IMG/VR virus record: IMGVR_UViG_3300031718_000015
Span: 1 to 50,494 of that record
DNA from: a virus
Strand: one strand, 5' to 3'
Length of the DNA: 50,494 bases
Made by a program: the position numbers and the translations under genes. The notes under the pieces are model-generated. The model was not told the origin of the DNA and did not search any database. It worked only from the letters and a program-made list of their open reading frames with translations. Of this stretch, positions 1 to 7,636 are shown piece after piece (position 1 is the stretch's first letter; every line of letters begins with the position of its first letter).

Positions 1-127
1 AACAAGCCGAGCCTCATGTCGTAGCTTGGGACGCCAACGACACCCTTTATATTAATGCCCTAATGACCAATAAGAACGTCCACAAGATAACGGCCTGTAT
101 AGTATTTAAGGCTTGGGACGCTAGTCA
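1..127. repeat. Terminal overlap, copy 1 (circular closure)
   Basis: These 127 bases are identical to 50368-50494. Joining the two keeps the DNA polymerase reading frame intact across the junction, which shows that the sequence is a closed circle of about 50,367 bp. The length equals a common assembler k-mer, so it is probably not a biological terminal repeat. Confidence 0.95.
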
Positions 128-746
128 GGGCATCCCGCCCGACTCCCTACTAGATTCCATTCCTAAGCTCTGTGAGCGTTGCGCGGCAGCTGGCGAAGAC
201 GACTGCCCACACTCTCAATACTATCTCTCCAAGCGTTGTAAGAACGGTGTCGACAATGGCATGAAAGCCCCGCGCTTGCAACAATTACTCCGAGCTGACA
301 ACATCTTCATCACCAAAGACCAAGCCGAAACCATCGTCTCTCGAATGCTCACCCAACCCATTCGCGAGTGGCAAGATCGCACTAAAAAGGAGCTTGAGTC
401 ATCTCGTTGGCTCACCAGTATCTATGGCCAGAAAAAAGAATTCTACGGTCTCCTCGACGATAGAATGCTCGATGCAGCCCTTAGTTGGAAAAAACAGGTC
501 GTTGTTGCACATATCACTAGTCATGCCATGCGCTTTATACATGACCGAATCACAACAAGTGGAATTCCTGCAAGTCTTAAAACGCAGACTCATGACTCAT
601 GCACTATCAATCATAGACAGAGAGATCGTGCTGACATCGTGGCTCTTATCAAACAAGCCACCTATCTCCCCGTGATGGTTCATGGGCGGGAGCTGGTGAT
701 ACCGACAGAAATAACACATGGTCCATCTTGGGGAGAGCAACACTAA
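1..746 (+). CDS. DNA polymerase I (family A) with UDG-like domain, C-terminal part
   Basis: This is the C-terminal part of the polymerase that starts at 48696; the joined protein is 805 residues. The window opens in the second base of codon 558, inside motif A (DLKQAEPHVVAW, catalytic Asp near residue 556). Between motif A and motif B there is a Cys/His cluster (C-x2-C, then DDCPH) that could bind zinc. The motif B region (SKRCKNGVDNGM, about residues 634-645) keeps a Lys, but the upstream Arg expected in family A seems absent. Motif C reads THDS (754-757): the usual HDE has Ser in place of Glu. The fingers/palm order and spacing support a functional replicative polymerase. The gene ends with TAATG, overlapping the next start. 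It belongs to the plus-strand replication unit. Confidence 0.9.
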   Translation, partial: QAEPHVVAWDANDTLYINALMTNKNVHKITACIVFKAWDASQGIPPDSLLDSIPKLCERCAAAGEDDCPHSQYYLSKRCKNGVDNGMKAPRLQQLLRADNIFITKDQAETIVSRMLTQPIREWQDRTKKELESSRWLTSIYGQKKEFYGLLDDRMLDAALSWKKQVVVAHITSHAMRFIHDRITTSGIPASLKTQTHDSCTINHRQRDRADIVALIKQATYLPVMVHGRELVIPTEITHGPSWGEQH

Positions 747-889
747 TGGGTTTTATAACAACATTCGTTCAAATAGCTACGCTTGCTTTTGGTATAAGCA
801 CACTCGCTAAAGCGGCGCTACCTACACCCACGCCCTCTCAAAGTCCGACCTCGACACCTACTCCCGCTATCTATTCCAGCTTGCAATAG
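746..889 (+). CDS. 47-aa signal-peptide-bearing Thr/Pro-rich micropeptide
   Basis: The ATG overlaps the polymerase stop codon (TAATG), and the frame stops at TAG inside the first copy of the intercistronic dyad. The product is 47 residues: a hydrophobic N-terminal segment with a signal-peptide shape (about residues 3-22, ending AKAA), then a short Thr/Pro/Ser-rich tail (PTPTPSQSPTSTPTP). The tail resembles the linkers of the signal-peptide-bearing proteins on the opposite strand. It is probably membrane-anchored or exported. The function is unknown. The tight translational coupling supports a real gene, but the short length keeps confidence moderate. Confidence 0.5.
   Translation: MGFITTFVQIATLAFGISTLAKAALPTPTPSQSPTSTPTPAIYSSLQ
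871..889 (+). repeat. Intercistronic dyad copy 1
   Basis: The core is CTATTCCA-GCT-TGCAATAG, followed by CTAATG. It contains the TAG stop of the upstream micropeptide gene. A short ATG frame follows directly, but the real downstream gene starts at GTG 912. This is one of eight copies in the genome. Confidence 0.85.
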
Positions 890-911
890 CTAATGCCAAT
901 GGAGTCCCAAT

Positions 912-2141
912 GTGGGTTGGATAGATGACTACTTATCATACACCGCCAAACAAGAATCTCCTGAGATATTTCACTTTTGGAACGCCGTCACCACCATAAA
1001 CGCCGTAATGAACCGGAAGGTTTATCTTCCGAGAGTTAGTGATGGTATAGAACGCTATAGAATCTACCCTGGCCAGACCATGATTATCTTGGTGGCCGGC
1101 GCGGGTAGGTTACGCAAATCCACGTCCGTCAAACTGCCCAAGTCTCTAGTCGAGAGTGTGGGTGTAAAGGTGCTCGATGGCAAAACCAGTCCGGAAAAAC
1201 TCCTCACGATGCTCGGCGGCAGCGGCCAGCACAGTAAAGAAGGCATCATCAGTATTTTCGCCCCAGAACTCAGCGTATTTTTTAGTCGACAACAGTACGC
1301 AGAAAGCCTTATTGATATTATCACTGACCTGTCCGACGCTCCTGACCGAAAAGATTTTCCGACGCAAAAAGGAGGGGACATTTGGGTTCGCAATGCGTGT
1401 ATTACATTTTTCGGAGCGACTACCCCCTCGTCACTCGCAGAGGCCATTCCTCAACGCGCTCATCAACACGGGTTCATGTCGCGCTTTATTTTCGTGTACG
1501 CCAGTTCCACTAATCGAAAAGAATCGCTCAGTGAAACGCACCCCGACCCGCAAAAGATGAAGTGGGCGCTTGACCTAAAGACCAAACTAAGTTATGGTCT
1601 CGAGTGTATTAGTAAACTAAACGGCCCATTTGACTTCACCGATGAAGCGAGGTTATGGTATGACACTTGGTACGATCAATATGCTAACGTGGCGGATAGA
1701 GAAGGAGAAGGCTGGGTTAGTAGAGTCCCCGACCATCTTCTTAGAACTGCGATGGCCTTGCAAGTGTCGAAGGACCTTCGCATGGTCTTTGACAGAGATA
1801 CGCTTATTGAAAGTCTGGCCGCCCTTCGACTTGTTGAGGATTCCATGCCCGAAGCATTCGCACAAATCGGGATTCACTCAGGAGCAAGTGGGATAGATAG
1901 AATTATTGCACTGTTTAAGAAAAATGGTGGGAAAATAACCAACTTTGATCTATTCGACAAGACCCTACGTTATTTCCCTGATGCTGTAGCTCTCAAGCGG
2001 GCCGTGACCGGCTTACAAGCGGCGGGCTGGATCAAGCGGGTGAATTTTGACGCTTCAACGGGGACTGAACTATTTGAGCTTGTTCGTCCTGATCTTCGCA
2101 TGGGACGCACAAATGGTCGGCCTGGGAGTCAAGGCCCTTGA
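912..2141 (+). CDS. DUF3987-like P-loop ATPase (replicative helicase/primase-associated)
   Basis: This 409-residue protein has DUF3987-type features. A degenerate Walker A (VAGAGRLRKST, residues 61-71) follows the YPGQTMIIL strand. An acidic APELS segment could act as Walker B, and a FFGATTPSSL segment could be the sensor strand. Such proteins are found with phage replication genes and are thought to act as replicative helicase-like or DnaC/primase-like ATPases. The start is GTG 912, the only start after an in-frame stop at 891; GGAG lies at 901-904, seven bases upstream. It is the last gene of the plus-strand unit, directly after the polymerase and micropeptide, and converges with the late operon after 47 bases. 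The exact role is inferred from family and context. Confidence 0.7.
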   Translation: MGWIDDYLSYTAKQESPEIFHFWNAVTTINAVMNRKVYLPRVSDGIERYRIYPGQTMIILVAGAGRLRKSTSVKLPKSLVESVGVKVLDGKTSPEKLLTMLGGSGQHSKEGIISIFAPELSVFFSRQQYAESLIDIITDLSDAPDRKDFPTQKGGDIWVRNACITFFGATTPSSLAEAIPQRAHQHGFMSRFIFVYASSTNRKESLSETHPDPQKMKWALDLKTKLSYGLECISKLNGPFDFTDEARLWYDTWYDQYANVADREGEGWVSRVPDHLLRTAMALQVSKDLRMVFDRDTLIESLAALRLVEDSMPEAFAQIGIHSGASGIDRIIALFKKNGGKITNFDLFDKTLRYFPDAVALKRAVTGLQAAGWIKRVNFDASTGTELFELVRPDLRMGRTNGRPGSQGP

Positions 2142-2188
2142 CCTCATATTGCTTCTTACACCGTTCACAAAAGGCAATTAATATGCCA

Positions 2189-3556
2189 TCACCGTCCATT
2201 GGTTTTACCTCCTACCACATCTTCGATAGCATCCATCCGTCCGAACGCCCGTTTGGGTGGACCATAGACCCATTCTGTTGCAACGAGGTCATCATATATT
2301 TCCTGAAGCAAGTCGGGCAGGTCCGTCCGATATCTCATCATGGGGACTTTCAAGGATTTATCCGGCTCGCACTTGAGCATCGCCTCTTTGGGTGTCCCAC
2401 CGTCAGCACTCAAGACAAAAGCGCACCCGTTCGGGCCGGATATTTCGGGACAGCCGGAGCTATCAAGTCTAATCTCATCAGGACTAACCGATTTCATGAC
2501 GATCTCTGGATCAAACCCGAACACTGGTACCCCCTCCGCTCGTCCCTTTTCTTCTTCGGGGTATGGTGGTACATGGAGTCTAAGGGCACCAAAGAACCGG
2601 TCAGCCTTGAAGGCTCCTTGCCATCTACGACCCATAGCTATGTCCGCAAATAACCCTGCGAGGTCACTAGTGATACTATGCGCGAGCGCATAAATAGCAT
2701 CATACCCTAAACGTGGTGTGAACTCAAGGAAAATCGGCTCATTCGAGTCTTTCTCAATAATGGCATTCACATCTACCGGCCCATTATACTTCCCCTTAAA
2801 TACAGCTGCAAGCGGAGCCAGTAGCTTTCCATATAGAGGACAACTACTAATATCGTCATAAGCCCAAACCACATTCCCTGCGCAACCCGTTTTCTCCCCC
2901 AAGTCGTGGTTGAAGAACCTATTTCTCTCGACAGTGTTATTAGCCAGTACAAAGTCAGTCCCATTAAACCATGCTTCTGTAGAAACCTCCACTCCCTCAA
3001 CCTTCGACGATAGAATGAAATCGGGGGTTTCACCTTCCTTAGCATAGAGACTTGCAATCCAATCGAGGAGCCTAACCATCTCATCCACGTTGCTTGCGAC
3101 GTAAGTGGCAGCCGTCTCTGAATCGCCATTATGCTTCCATACCCAGCCTTCATCTTCGTCACGCTCCCCTAAAAACTGTTTGGCTTTGTGCCAGGCGTTC
3201 GGGCCGGAAAAGCTCACAAACTCTGGAACCTCGATACCTGCCTTTCTCGCTGTATCAGCTGCAAGTATCCTTTCTTCCTCCAACTTGGCACTGAAATCAC
3301 CACTCCCGAACACTGCTTTACCGGACTTACGCAACCGCTCGGCCTCATTAGGTAACTCAAAATCATTCGAGTCAAACACCACCACATCGGCCCACCCAAC
3401 GCTGCCCGCAAAGTCCTTGGTTTTAGGTATAAGACCTTGCCCAACCGTTTGTGCTGTTGGTTCATAAATACAAAACCTCACTACATTACCTTCAGCTTCG
3501 ACACGTCGGGCGATTGCTAGGCTCTCACCCCAACCACTTCTAAACAAGAACTTCAT
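2189..3556 (-). CDS. PurD-like ATP-grasp enzyme
   Basis: This 455-residue protein has an ATP-grasp layout resembling phosphoribosylamine-glycine ligase: a Rossmann-like N-terminus, a nucleotide-binding middle (EGWVWKHNGDSETA), the signature VEGVEVSTEAWFNG, and metal/ATP ligands in DVNAIIEKDSNEPIFLEFTPRLGYDA. ATP-grasp enzymes join a carboxylate to an amine through an acyl phosphate. The ATG at 3556 overlaps the stop of the preceding gene (ATGA); a TTG two codons earlier is less likely. It is the last gene of the late operon. No other purine-biosynthesis gene is present, so the substrate could be glycine/phosphoribosylamine or something unrelated. I am confident of the fold, not of the reaction. 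Confidence 0.72.
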   Translation of the reverse strand: MKFLFRSGWGESLAIARRVEAEGNVVRFCIYEPTAQTVGQGLIPKTKDFAGSVGWADVVVFDSNDFELPNEAERLRKSGKAVFGSGDFSAKLEEERILAADTARKAGIEVPEFVSFSGPNAWHKAKQFLGERDEDEGWVWKHNGDSETAATYVASNVDEMVRLLDWIASLYAKEGETPDFILSSKVEGVEVSTEAWFNGTDFVLANNTVERNRFFNHDLGEKTGCAGNVVWAYDDISSCPLYGKLLAPLAAVFKGKYNGPVDVNAIIEKDSNEPIFLEFTPRLGYDAIYALAHSITSDLAGLFADIAMGRRWQGAFKADRFFGALRLHVPPYPEEEKGRAEGVPVFGFDPEIVMKSVSPDEIRLDSSGCPEISGPNGCAFVLSADGGTPKEAMLKCEPDKSLKVPMMRYRTDLPDLLQEIYDDLVATEWVYGPPKRAFGRMDAIEDVVGGKTNGR

Positions 3557-6500
3557 TGGCAAATCCAGTTGCTACCGTTGAATATCGTGAGCTTGTATTT
3601 AGAGCCAGCACAAGCACCAGCACCCACACAAGTACCTGGAGTGCCATTATAGTCACAGACACAACCAAGACTACCCACAGGTGCTCCCACTGGTAAGGCC
3701 GATGTCAGTGGGCACTTCAAAAGCGGGCCGGCTGAGCTAAACGAAGATGACATACCCCAGGCGCTACCAATATTAGTCCAAGTACAACTCGACGAGCCGC
3801 CTTCTGGCACGGGTAAGGCATTCACATAAACTGTCCCACCTGACCCCGCGCCCATGCCACTAGTCGTCACATTGTATTTAATCGCGGTGCCTATGTTATT
3901 TACGGCCGTGACAGGACATGGCACATCAACTGTGCAATTATAGCCACTAGGTGTCACGCCACTTACGACTACTGACTCTCCCACGCTCACTACATGTTTC
4001 ATGCCATCGAGTATGGGCATGGCAGTATTGAGTGTCACCGTCGTCCCACTCTCACTAGCACTAGAAACCGCTTGCGATCCACCTGGTTCGAGTGAATTCC
4101 ACCCAGGAACCTGGCCCGAACCTTGCCCACTGATACATCCACCCCCGCTGGTATTCCTAAACGCATCAATATAAACATTCCCTGTCTGATGTGGTATAAT
4201 AACCTCATCCGGCCCGTAATAGGTCATCGGTGCCCAATCATTACACGGATATAAACTCGGCTGAATATCCAATACTTGTGGACTAGTCACCGCCGCCGCC
4301 GCGATTCGCCAGCCGGTTATTCCAGTTCTAACCCCATCTGCCATCTCATAAATGGGCACTCCAACCTTAGTATATGTATCAATCGACGATCTAACCGCCA
4401 ACTGATTTAACCCCGTAGCGAGTGTTCTATCACTATTATTCCCCATTGTCTCGCCGGTTTCGGCCCCAACACCTTGTGGGCCATATTGCCACTCATTACC
4501 ATCACCCTGTGTAGCAACGGTAGAATTAAGTGTCTCCATCACCCAATTGCCGAGTGTGCTGGTAGCTCCAGTGCCCCAATTACCTATTGATACAACAACG
4601 CCATTCCCCCAATGCTCGATGTTGTTGTACCATGTGTTACCAATCATCGTGAGTAAGGGCACTAATTGACCACCTTGGGTGGCTAGATTGATAGGTGCCA
4701 ATGGTGATATGTAAACCGAATCCTTAACATGATTGCCCTCAGTATGGTTACTAATCAATGTAACCACCTGACCGGCCTCTTGATAGAACCCAATACCCCC
4801 AAACCCTTGCCCACACGCTCCACCATATTGACTATTGGTAATCAAGATGGGCGAGTTGACTGCCGTCATATAGAAACCATAACACTCTCCATTTCCGAGT
4901 GTTACCGTAGCATCTACATAATCTAAAAAGCCTCCATTACCACTAAACAACCCTATTCCATAGGCACTCGCGCCAGGGCTATCGTTGTAAATGTGGTCGT
5001 TCATTATTTGGAGTTCGCTAGTGTCAGTCAGTGGTGACTCATTAGCGATGGTTAGGTTAGTCCCACTAACAATTCCAAATTCGGCATTATAAATCGAGTC
5101 ATTCTCGATTCTTAGCTTATCACTAGAGATTTGCTGGCCCGTGACGCCATCAGCGCCCTGAATTATACCCTGCATTCCACGACTACGTGTGCTCGTGCCA
5201 TTTATGGTCGTGACGTCTAGCACGATATTACGTAGCGACTGCCACATGCCATTCCAAACCTGCACCATCCACATATGGTCCGGCCCGTGCCACACAAGGC
5301 GTGTACCATTGTTATAGCTATTAAGTGGTGGTATTGTCCCTCCTGACGGTGTAAACCCAGGATACTCAACCCCACCCTGACTATCAGCCACAAGCTGCAC
5401 TTCGTGTGGGATGTTGAGTATCTTAGAACAGCCATAGGTGCCATGTGGCACTAGTGTTTGACCCCCTGGCGGACTCATCGCCGTTAGGGCGTTCATCGCG
5501 GCCTGGATAGCACCACAGTTCTCAGGTGTGATAACCACCGTCCCTGTGACCTGAGGTGGATTGCTTAGTGTTACGCTGTTAGAGGTAACGGCCACCACAT
5601 TAGCATACAGCACCCCATTCTTAGCCACCGTAGGCAGGTCTGATTGAGCATTAACGAGCCCCATGTCAGGATAGCCAGGTAGCAACGACTGGGGCAGGCT
5701 GAACGGCGCAGACCTAACCTGACAAGCTGGGCTTGCTGTTGGGCCGGCGCTTGGGGTTACAGTAGGTGTCGCCGTGGCTGTATTAGAGAACACGCCTGTG
5801 GGCGTTACAGTGGCTGTAGCTGTGGCAGTTGCTGTGGCGGTTGCAGTTGCAGTTGCGGTAGCTGTAGCCGTGGCACTCGTAGCTGTCGCGGTAGCTGTTG
5901 GAGTGGGTGCCGGTGTAAATGACGCTGTAGCTGTCGCTGTTGCTGTTGGTGCAAACGTGGGTGTTGACGTCACGGTCGGTGGAAATGACGAGGGTGTGGC
6001 TGTAGGTGTAGCACTCGGTGATCCACTACAAATATACGGCACATAACCCAGTGCACTCGGCACCGGACTGGCCATTGCATTTTCGATGAAATTACCTGAT
6101 AGTTTCCAAGGCTCTGATGGTTGGGTGCTCCAAACTACACTTAAAGCACTCTCGCCCAAGGTATTTGGGTCTATTGTAGTAAAGCCATAAGCATATGCTT
6201 GGTTACCAAAGTTATGTGGTGCATTCAGGCCCGAATCGGGCTTGACGAAGTTGACTGCATAGATTGATGGTGGAGATAACGACGTAGTCGCCGCCGCTTG
6301 TGGTACCGCCACTGGATCGCCCACGAGTATACCGGCAGTGCTATTACAACTAGACAATAGTGGGTTACCACTAATTGCCTGACAGGTATATTCATAGTCA
6401 ATCGGCCTGGCACCAAATGCCAAGATCGAATTAGAGTTTTGTGGTGAGCAGTCCCACGTTCCTGCCCCCACTTGCCCTGGAATCGGGCCGGTCCAGATGC

Positions 6501-6768
6501 AAGCGAGTGGTGGATTATACGTGGTCGAGCTTTGCGCAGGTGACTTAGTGGGAGTGCAATCTCGGCACTTAATCATCGTGCCTGGCCCTGCGCCTGGGCC
6601 GGTCCAGCCTATAACACCGGTGCCTGGAAGTTGAGTGAATCTATAGGTATTCCACCCATAAGAGTCATTATCAGGATTGGTACCCGTGTGCACATCCTGC
6701 GGGGCTGCCCAGACAGGCTGTGTTACTAGCATAGCGGCCAATAGAAAGCGTGCTATTAGTCTCATCAT
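3553..6768 (-). CDS. Beta-helix spike/fibre-like protein with signal peptide and TA-repeat linker
   Basis: This 1071-residue protein starts with an apparent Sec signal peptide (MMRLIARFLLAAMLVTQPVWAAP). A Cys-containing N-terminal region leads to a long Thr-Ala/Pro linker at about residues 246-333, including an almost pure TA run. The rest looks like a right-handed beta-helix or pectate-lyase-like domain, with GAIQAAMNAL near its start and many short Asn/Gly-rich repeats, then a C-terminal tail-fibre-type ending (YKLTIFNGSNWICQ). It probably binds or degrades a surface polysaccharide. A signal peptide is unexpected for a virion protein. The start overlaps the upstream stop (ATGA). It is related in architecture to the protein at 27251-30154. 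Confidence 0.65.
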   Translation of the reverse strand: MMRLIARFLLAAMLVTQPVWAAPQDVHTGTNPDNDSYGWNTYRFTQLPGTGVIGWTGPGAGPGTMIKCRDCTPTKSPAQSSTTYNPPLACIWTGPIPGQVGAGTWDCSPQNSNSILAFGARPIDYEYTCQAISGNPLLSSCNSTAGILVGDPVAVPQAAATTSLSPPSIYAVNFVKPDSGLNAPHNFGNQAYAYGFTTIDPNTLGESALSVVWSTQPSEPWKLSGNFIENAMASPVPSALGYVPYICSGSPSATPTATPSSFPPTVTSTPTFAPTATATATASFTPAPTPTATATATSATATATATATATATATATATATVTPTGVFSNTATATPTVTPSAGPTASPACQVRSAPFSLPQSLLPGYPDMGLVNAQSDLPTVAKNGVLYANVVAVTSNSVTLSNPPQVTGTVVITPENCGAIQAAMNALTAMSPPGGQTLVPHGTYGCSKILNIPHEVQLVADSQGGVEYPGFTPSGGTIPPLNSYNNGTRLVWHGPDHMWMVQVWNGMWQSLRNIVLDVTTINGTSTRSRGMQGIIQGADGVTGQQISSDKLRIENDSIYNAEFGIVSGTNLTIANESPLTDTSELQIMNDHIYNDSPGASAYGIGLFSGNGGFLDYVDATVTLGNGECYGFYMTAVNSPILITNSQYGGACGQGFGGIGFYQEAGQVVTLISNHTEGNHVKDSVYISPLAPINLATQGGQLVPLLTMIGNTWYNNIEHWGNGVVVSIGNWGTGATSTLGNWVMETLNSTVATQGDGNEWQYGPQGVGAETGETMGNNSDRTLATGLNQLAVRSSIDTYTKVGVPIYEMADGVRTGITGWRIAAAAVTSPQVLDIQPSLYPCNDWAPMTYYGPDEVIIPHQTGNVYIDAFRNTSGGGCISGQGSGQVPGWNSLEPGGSQAVSSASESGTTVTLNTAMPILDGMKHVVSVGESVVVSGVTPSGYNCTVDVPCPVTAVNNIGTAIKYNVTTSGMGAGSGGTVYVNALPVPEGGSSSCTWTNIGSAWGMSSSFSSAGPLLKCPLTSALPVGAPVGSLGCVCDYNGTPGTCVGAGACAGSKYKLTIFNGSNWICQ
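5770..6030 (-). repeat. Degenerate (Thr-Ala)n-coding low-complexity tract
   Basis: On the plus strand the tract reads as repeated GTNGCN hexamers (for example GTAGCTGTGGCAGTTGC). It encodes the TA/TP linker. The third positions vary, so the repeat is kept as protein sequence and is not a pure DNA microsatellite. Confidence 0.85.
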
Positions 6769-7391
6769 GGTCCATAACTCACTACGCTAGTTGGACGCCA
6801 AAAGCCACTCGACGCGAATACCCACTCAGCTGGAAAGCCCTCGACGGGGGGTACTACAATGTATCGTGTCCCAATTGGTTGTGGCCCATTTGGGGGCGGA
6901 TTCGGGCCGAATAAATACAGTGGGTCTGGTGGAGGGAAACTCGATTGAATCGGCCAGACCTCAGATATAGGCGCGTCTGTAATCTCCGGTAGGAAGCTGA
7001 TCCAGCCCTGTTCGACAGTGTAGATATTGTTGGATGGTGAACATTGGATTTTGATGTCATAGTAGTAAAGTGGCCCCGCATCAAGATTAAGACTCGGTAT
7101 TGCCTGTAGGTTAAAAAGGCAAATCGGCCCGCCAACTGGTGGTGCTGGATTCTCAACAATCTGTCCAAACGCCGTCAGCGCCGTTGTAATCGGCACCTGT
7201 AAGCCACTAACATCTGGCTCGGCCGGACTACCCTTAATCGTCAGCCACGCATTAACCGGACTATCCGTGGGGAATATCCCCGTGATAATTCTCTGCCATT
7301 GTGAGTCGTTCCCACGAACAAACCCCACCTTATAACGATTAAGTGCCGGCTTAGAAGCACTCCGTGTAAACGGCCCATCAATAGCTGGCAT
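6765..7391 (-). CDS. Hypothetical virion-associated protein
   Basis: This 208-residue protein is rich in Pro, Gly and aromatic residues, with no transmembrane segment or recognisable motif. Its sequence looks beta-rich (YYYDIKIQCSP, GTRYIVVPPVEGF, WVFASSGFWRP). It lies between the small basic DUF6496-like gene and the beta-helix protein and overlaps the latter by four bases, so it is probably made with the tail or fibre proteins. A tail-fibre assembly or fibre-base role is possible but not shown. Confidence 0.45.
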   Translation of the reverse strand: MPAIDGPFTRSASKPALNRYKVGFVRGNDSQWQRIITGIFPTDSPVNAWLTIKGSPAEPDVSGLQVPITTALTAFGQIVENPAPPVGGPICLFNLQAIPSLNLDAGPLYYYDIKIQCSPSNNIYTVEQGWISFLPEITDAPISEVWPIQSSFPPPDPLYLFGPNPPPNGPQPIGTRYIVVPPVEGFPAEWVFASSGFWRPTSVVSYGP

Positions 7392-7394
7392 TTG

Positions 7395-7595
7395 CTACCC
7401 CTGGATTTTCTTCAACATCTGGTCATGCTTCCCACGGCCTTTGTGCTTGTATTTACCGCCGTGTTTATCTTCATTACGCTTCTCACTCATCATGATGGCG
7501 ACGGCTTGTTTGTGACTCTTAACCGTCTTACCCTTCTTCGAGCCACTCTTGAGCTTACCCTTCTTCCATTTGTGCATGACCTCTGAGCTAGGCAT
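7395..7595 (-). CDS. DUF6496-like small basic protein
   Basis: This 66-residue protein is very rich in Lys, His and Gly. It carries the pattern MHKWKKGKLKSG..KGKTVKSHKQAVAIMMSE typical of DUF6496 proteins, which are common in phages and bacteria and have no assigned function. The composition suggests nucleic-acid binding. It starts at ATG 7595 after GGGAG, directly downstream of dyad copy 2, and follows the 1658-residue gene. Confidence 0.7.
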   Translation of the reverse strand: MPSSEVMHKWKKGKLKSGSKKGKTVKSHKQAVAIMMSEKRNEDKHGGKYKHKGRGKHDQMLKKIQG

Positions 7596-7614
7596 AACAA
7601 TCCATCTCCCTTAG

Positions 7615-7633
7615 CTATTGCGCTTTGGAATAG
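7615..7633 (-). repeat. Intercistronic dyad copy 2
   Basis: In the coding (minus) direction the core is CTATTCCA-AAG-CGCAATAG. The upstream gene stops with TAA in the flank (CGCTAATAT). CTAAGGGAG then gives a Shine-Dalgarno for the gene starting at 7595. Confidence 0.85.
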
Positions 7634-7636
7634 ATA

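Noticed and set aside
1-127. Physical direct terminal repeat of 127 bp as in T7-like phages
   Set aside because: The length equals a standard assembler k-mer and the repeat lies inside the polymerase gene, so circular closure is the simpler reading.
2142-2188. Terminator between the convergent units
   Set aside because: No stable stem or T-run is visible in this 47-base gap.
2138-2653. A plus-strand gene overlapping the ATP-grasp gene
   Set aside because: It is antisense to a well-supported ATP-grasp coding region and has no recognisable protein features.
5770-6030. CRISPR-like or tandem DNA repeat
   Set aside because: The units are degenerate hexamers with varied third codon positions and no spacers; they encode a Thr-Ala linker.
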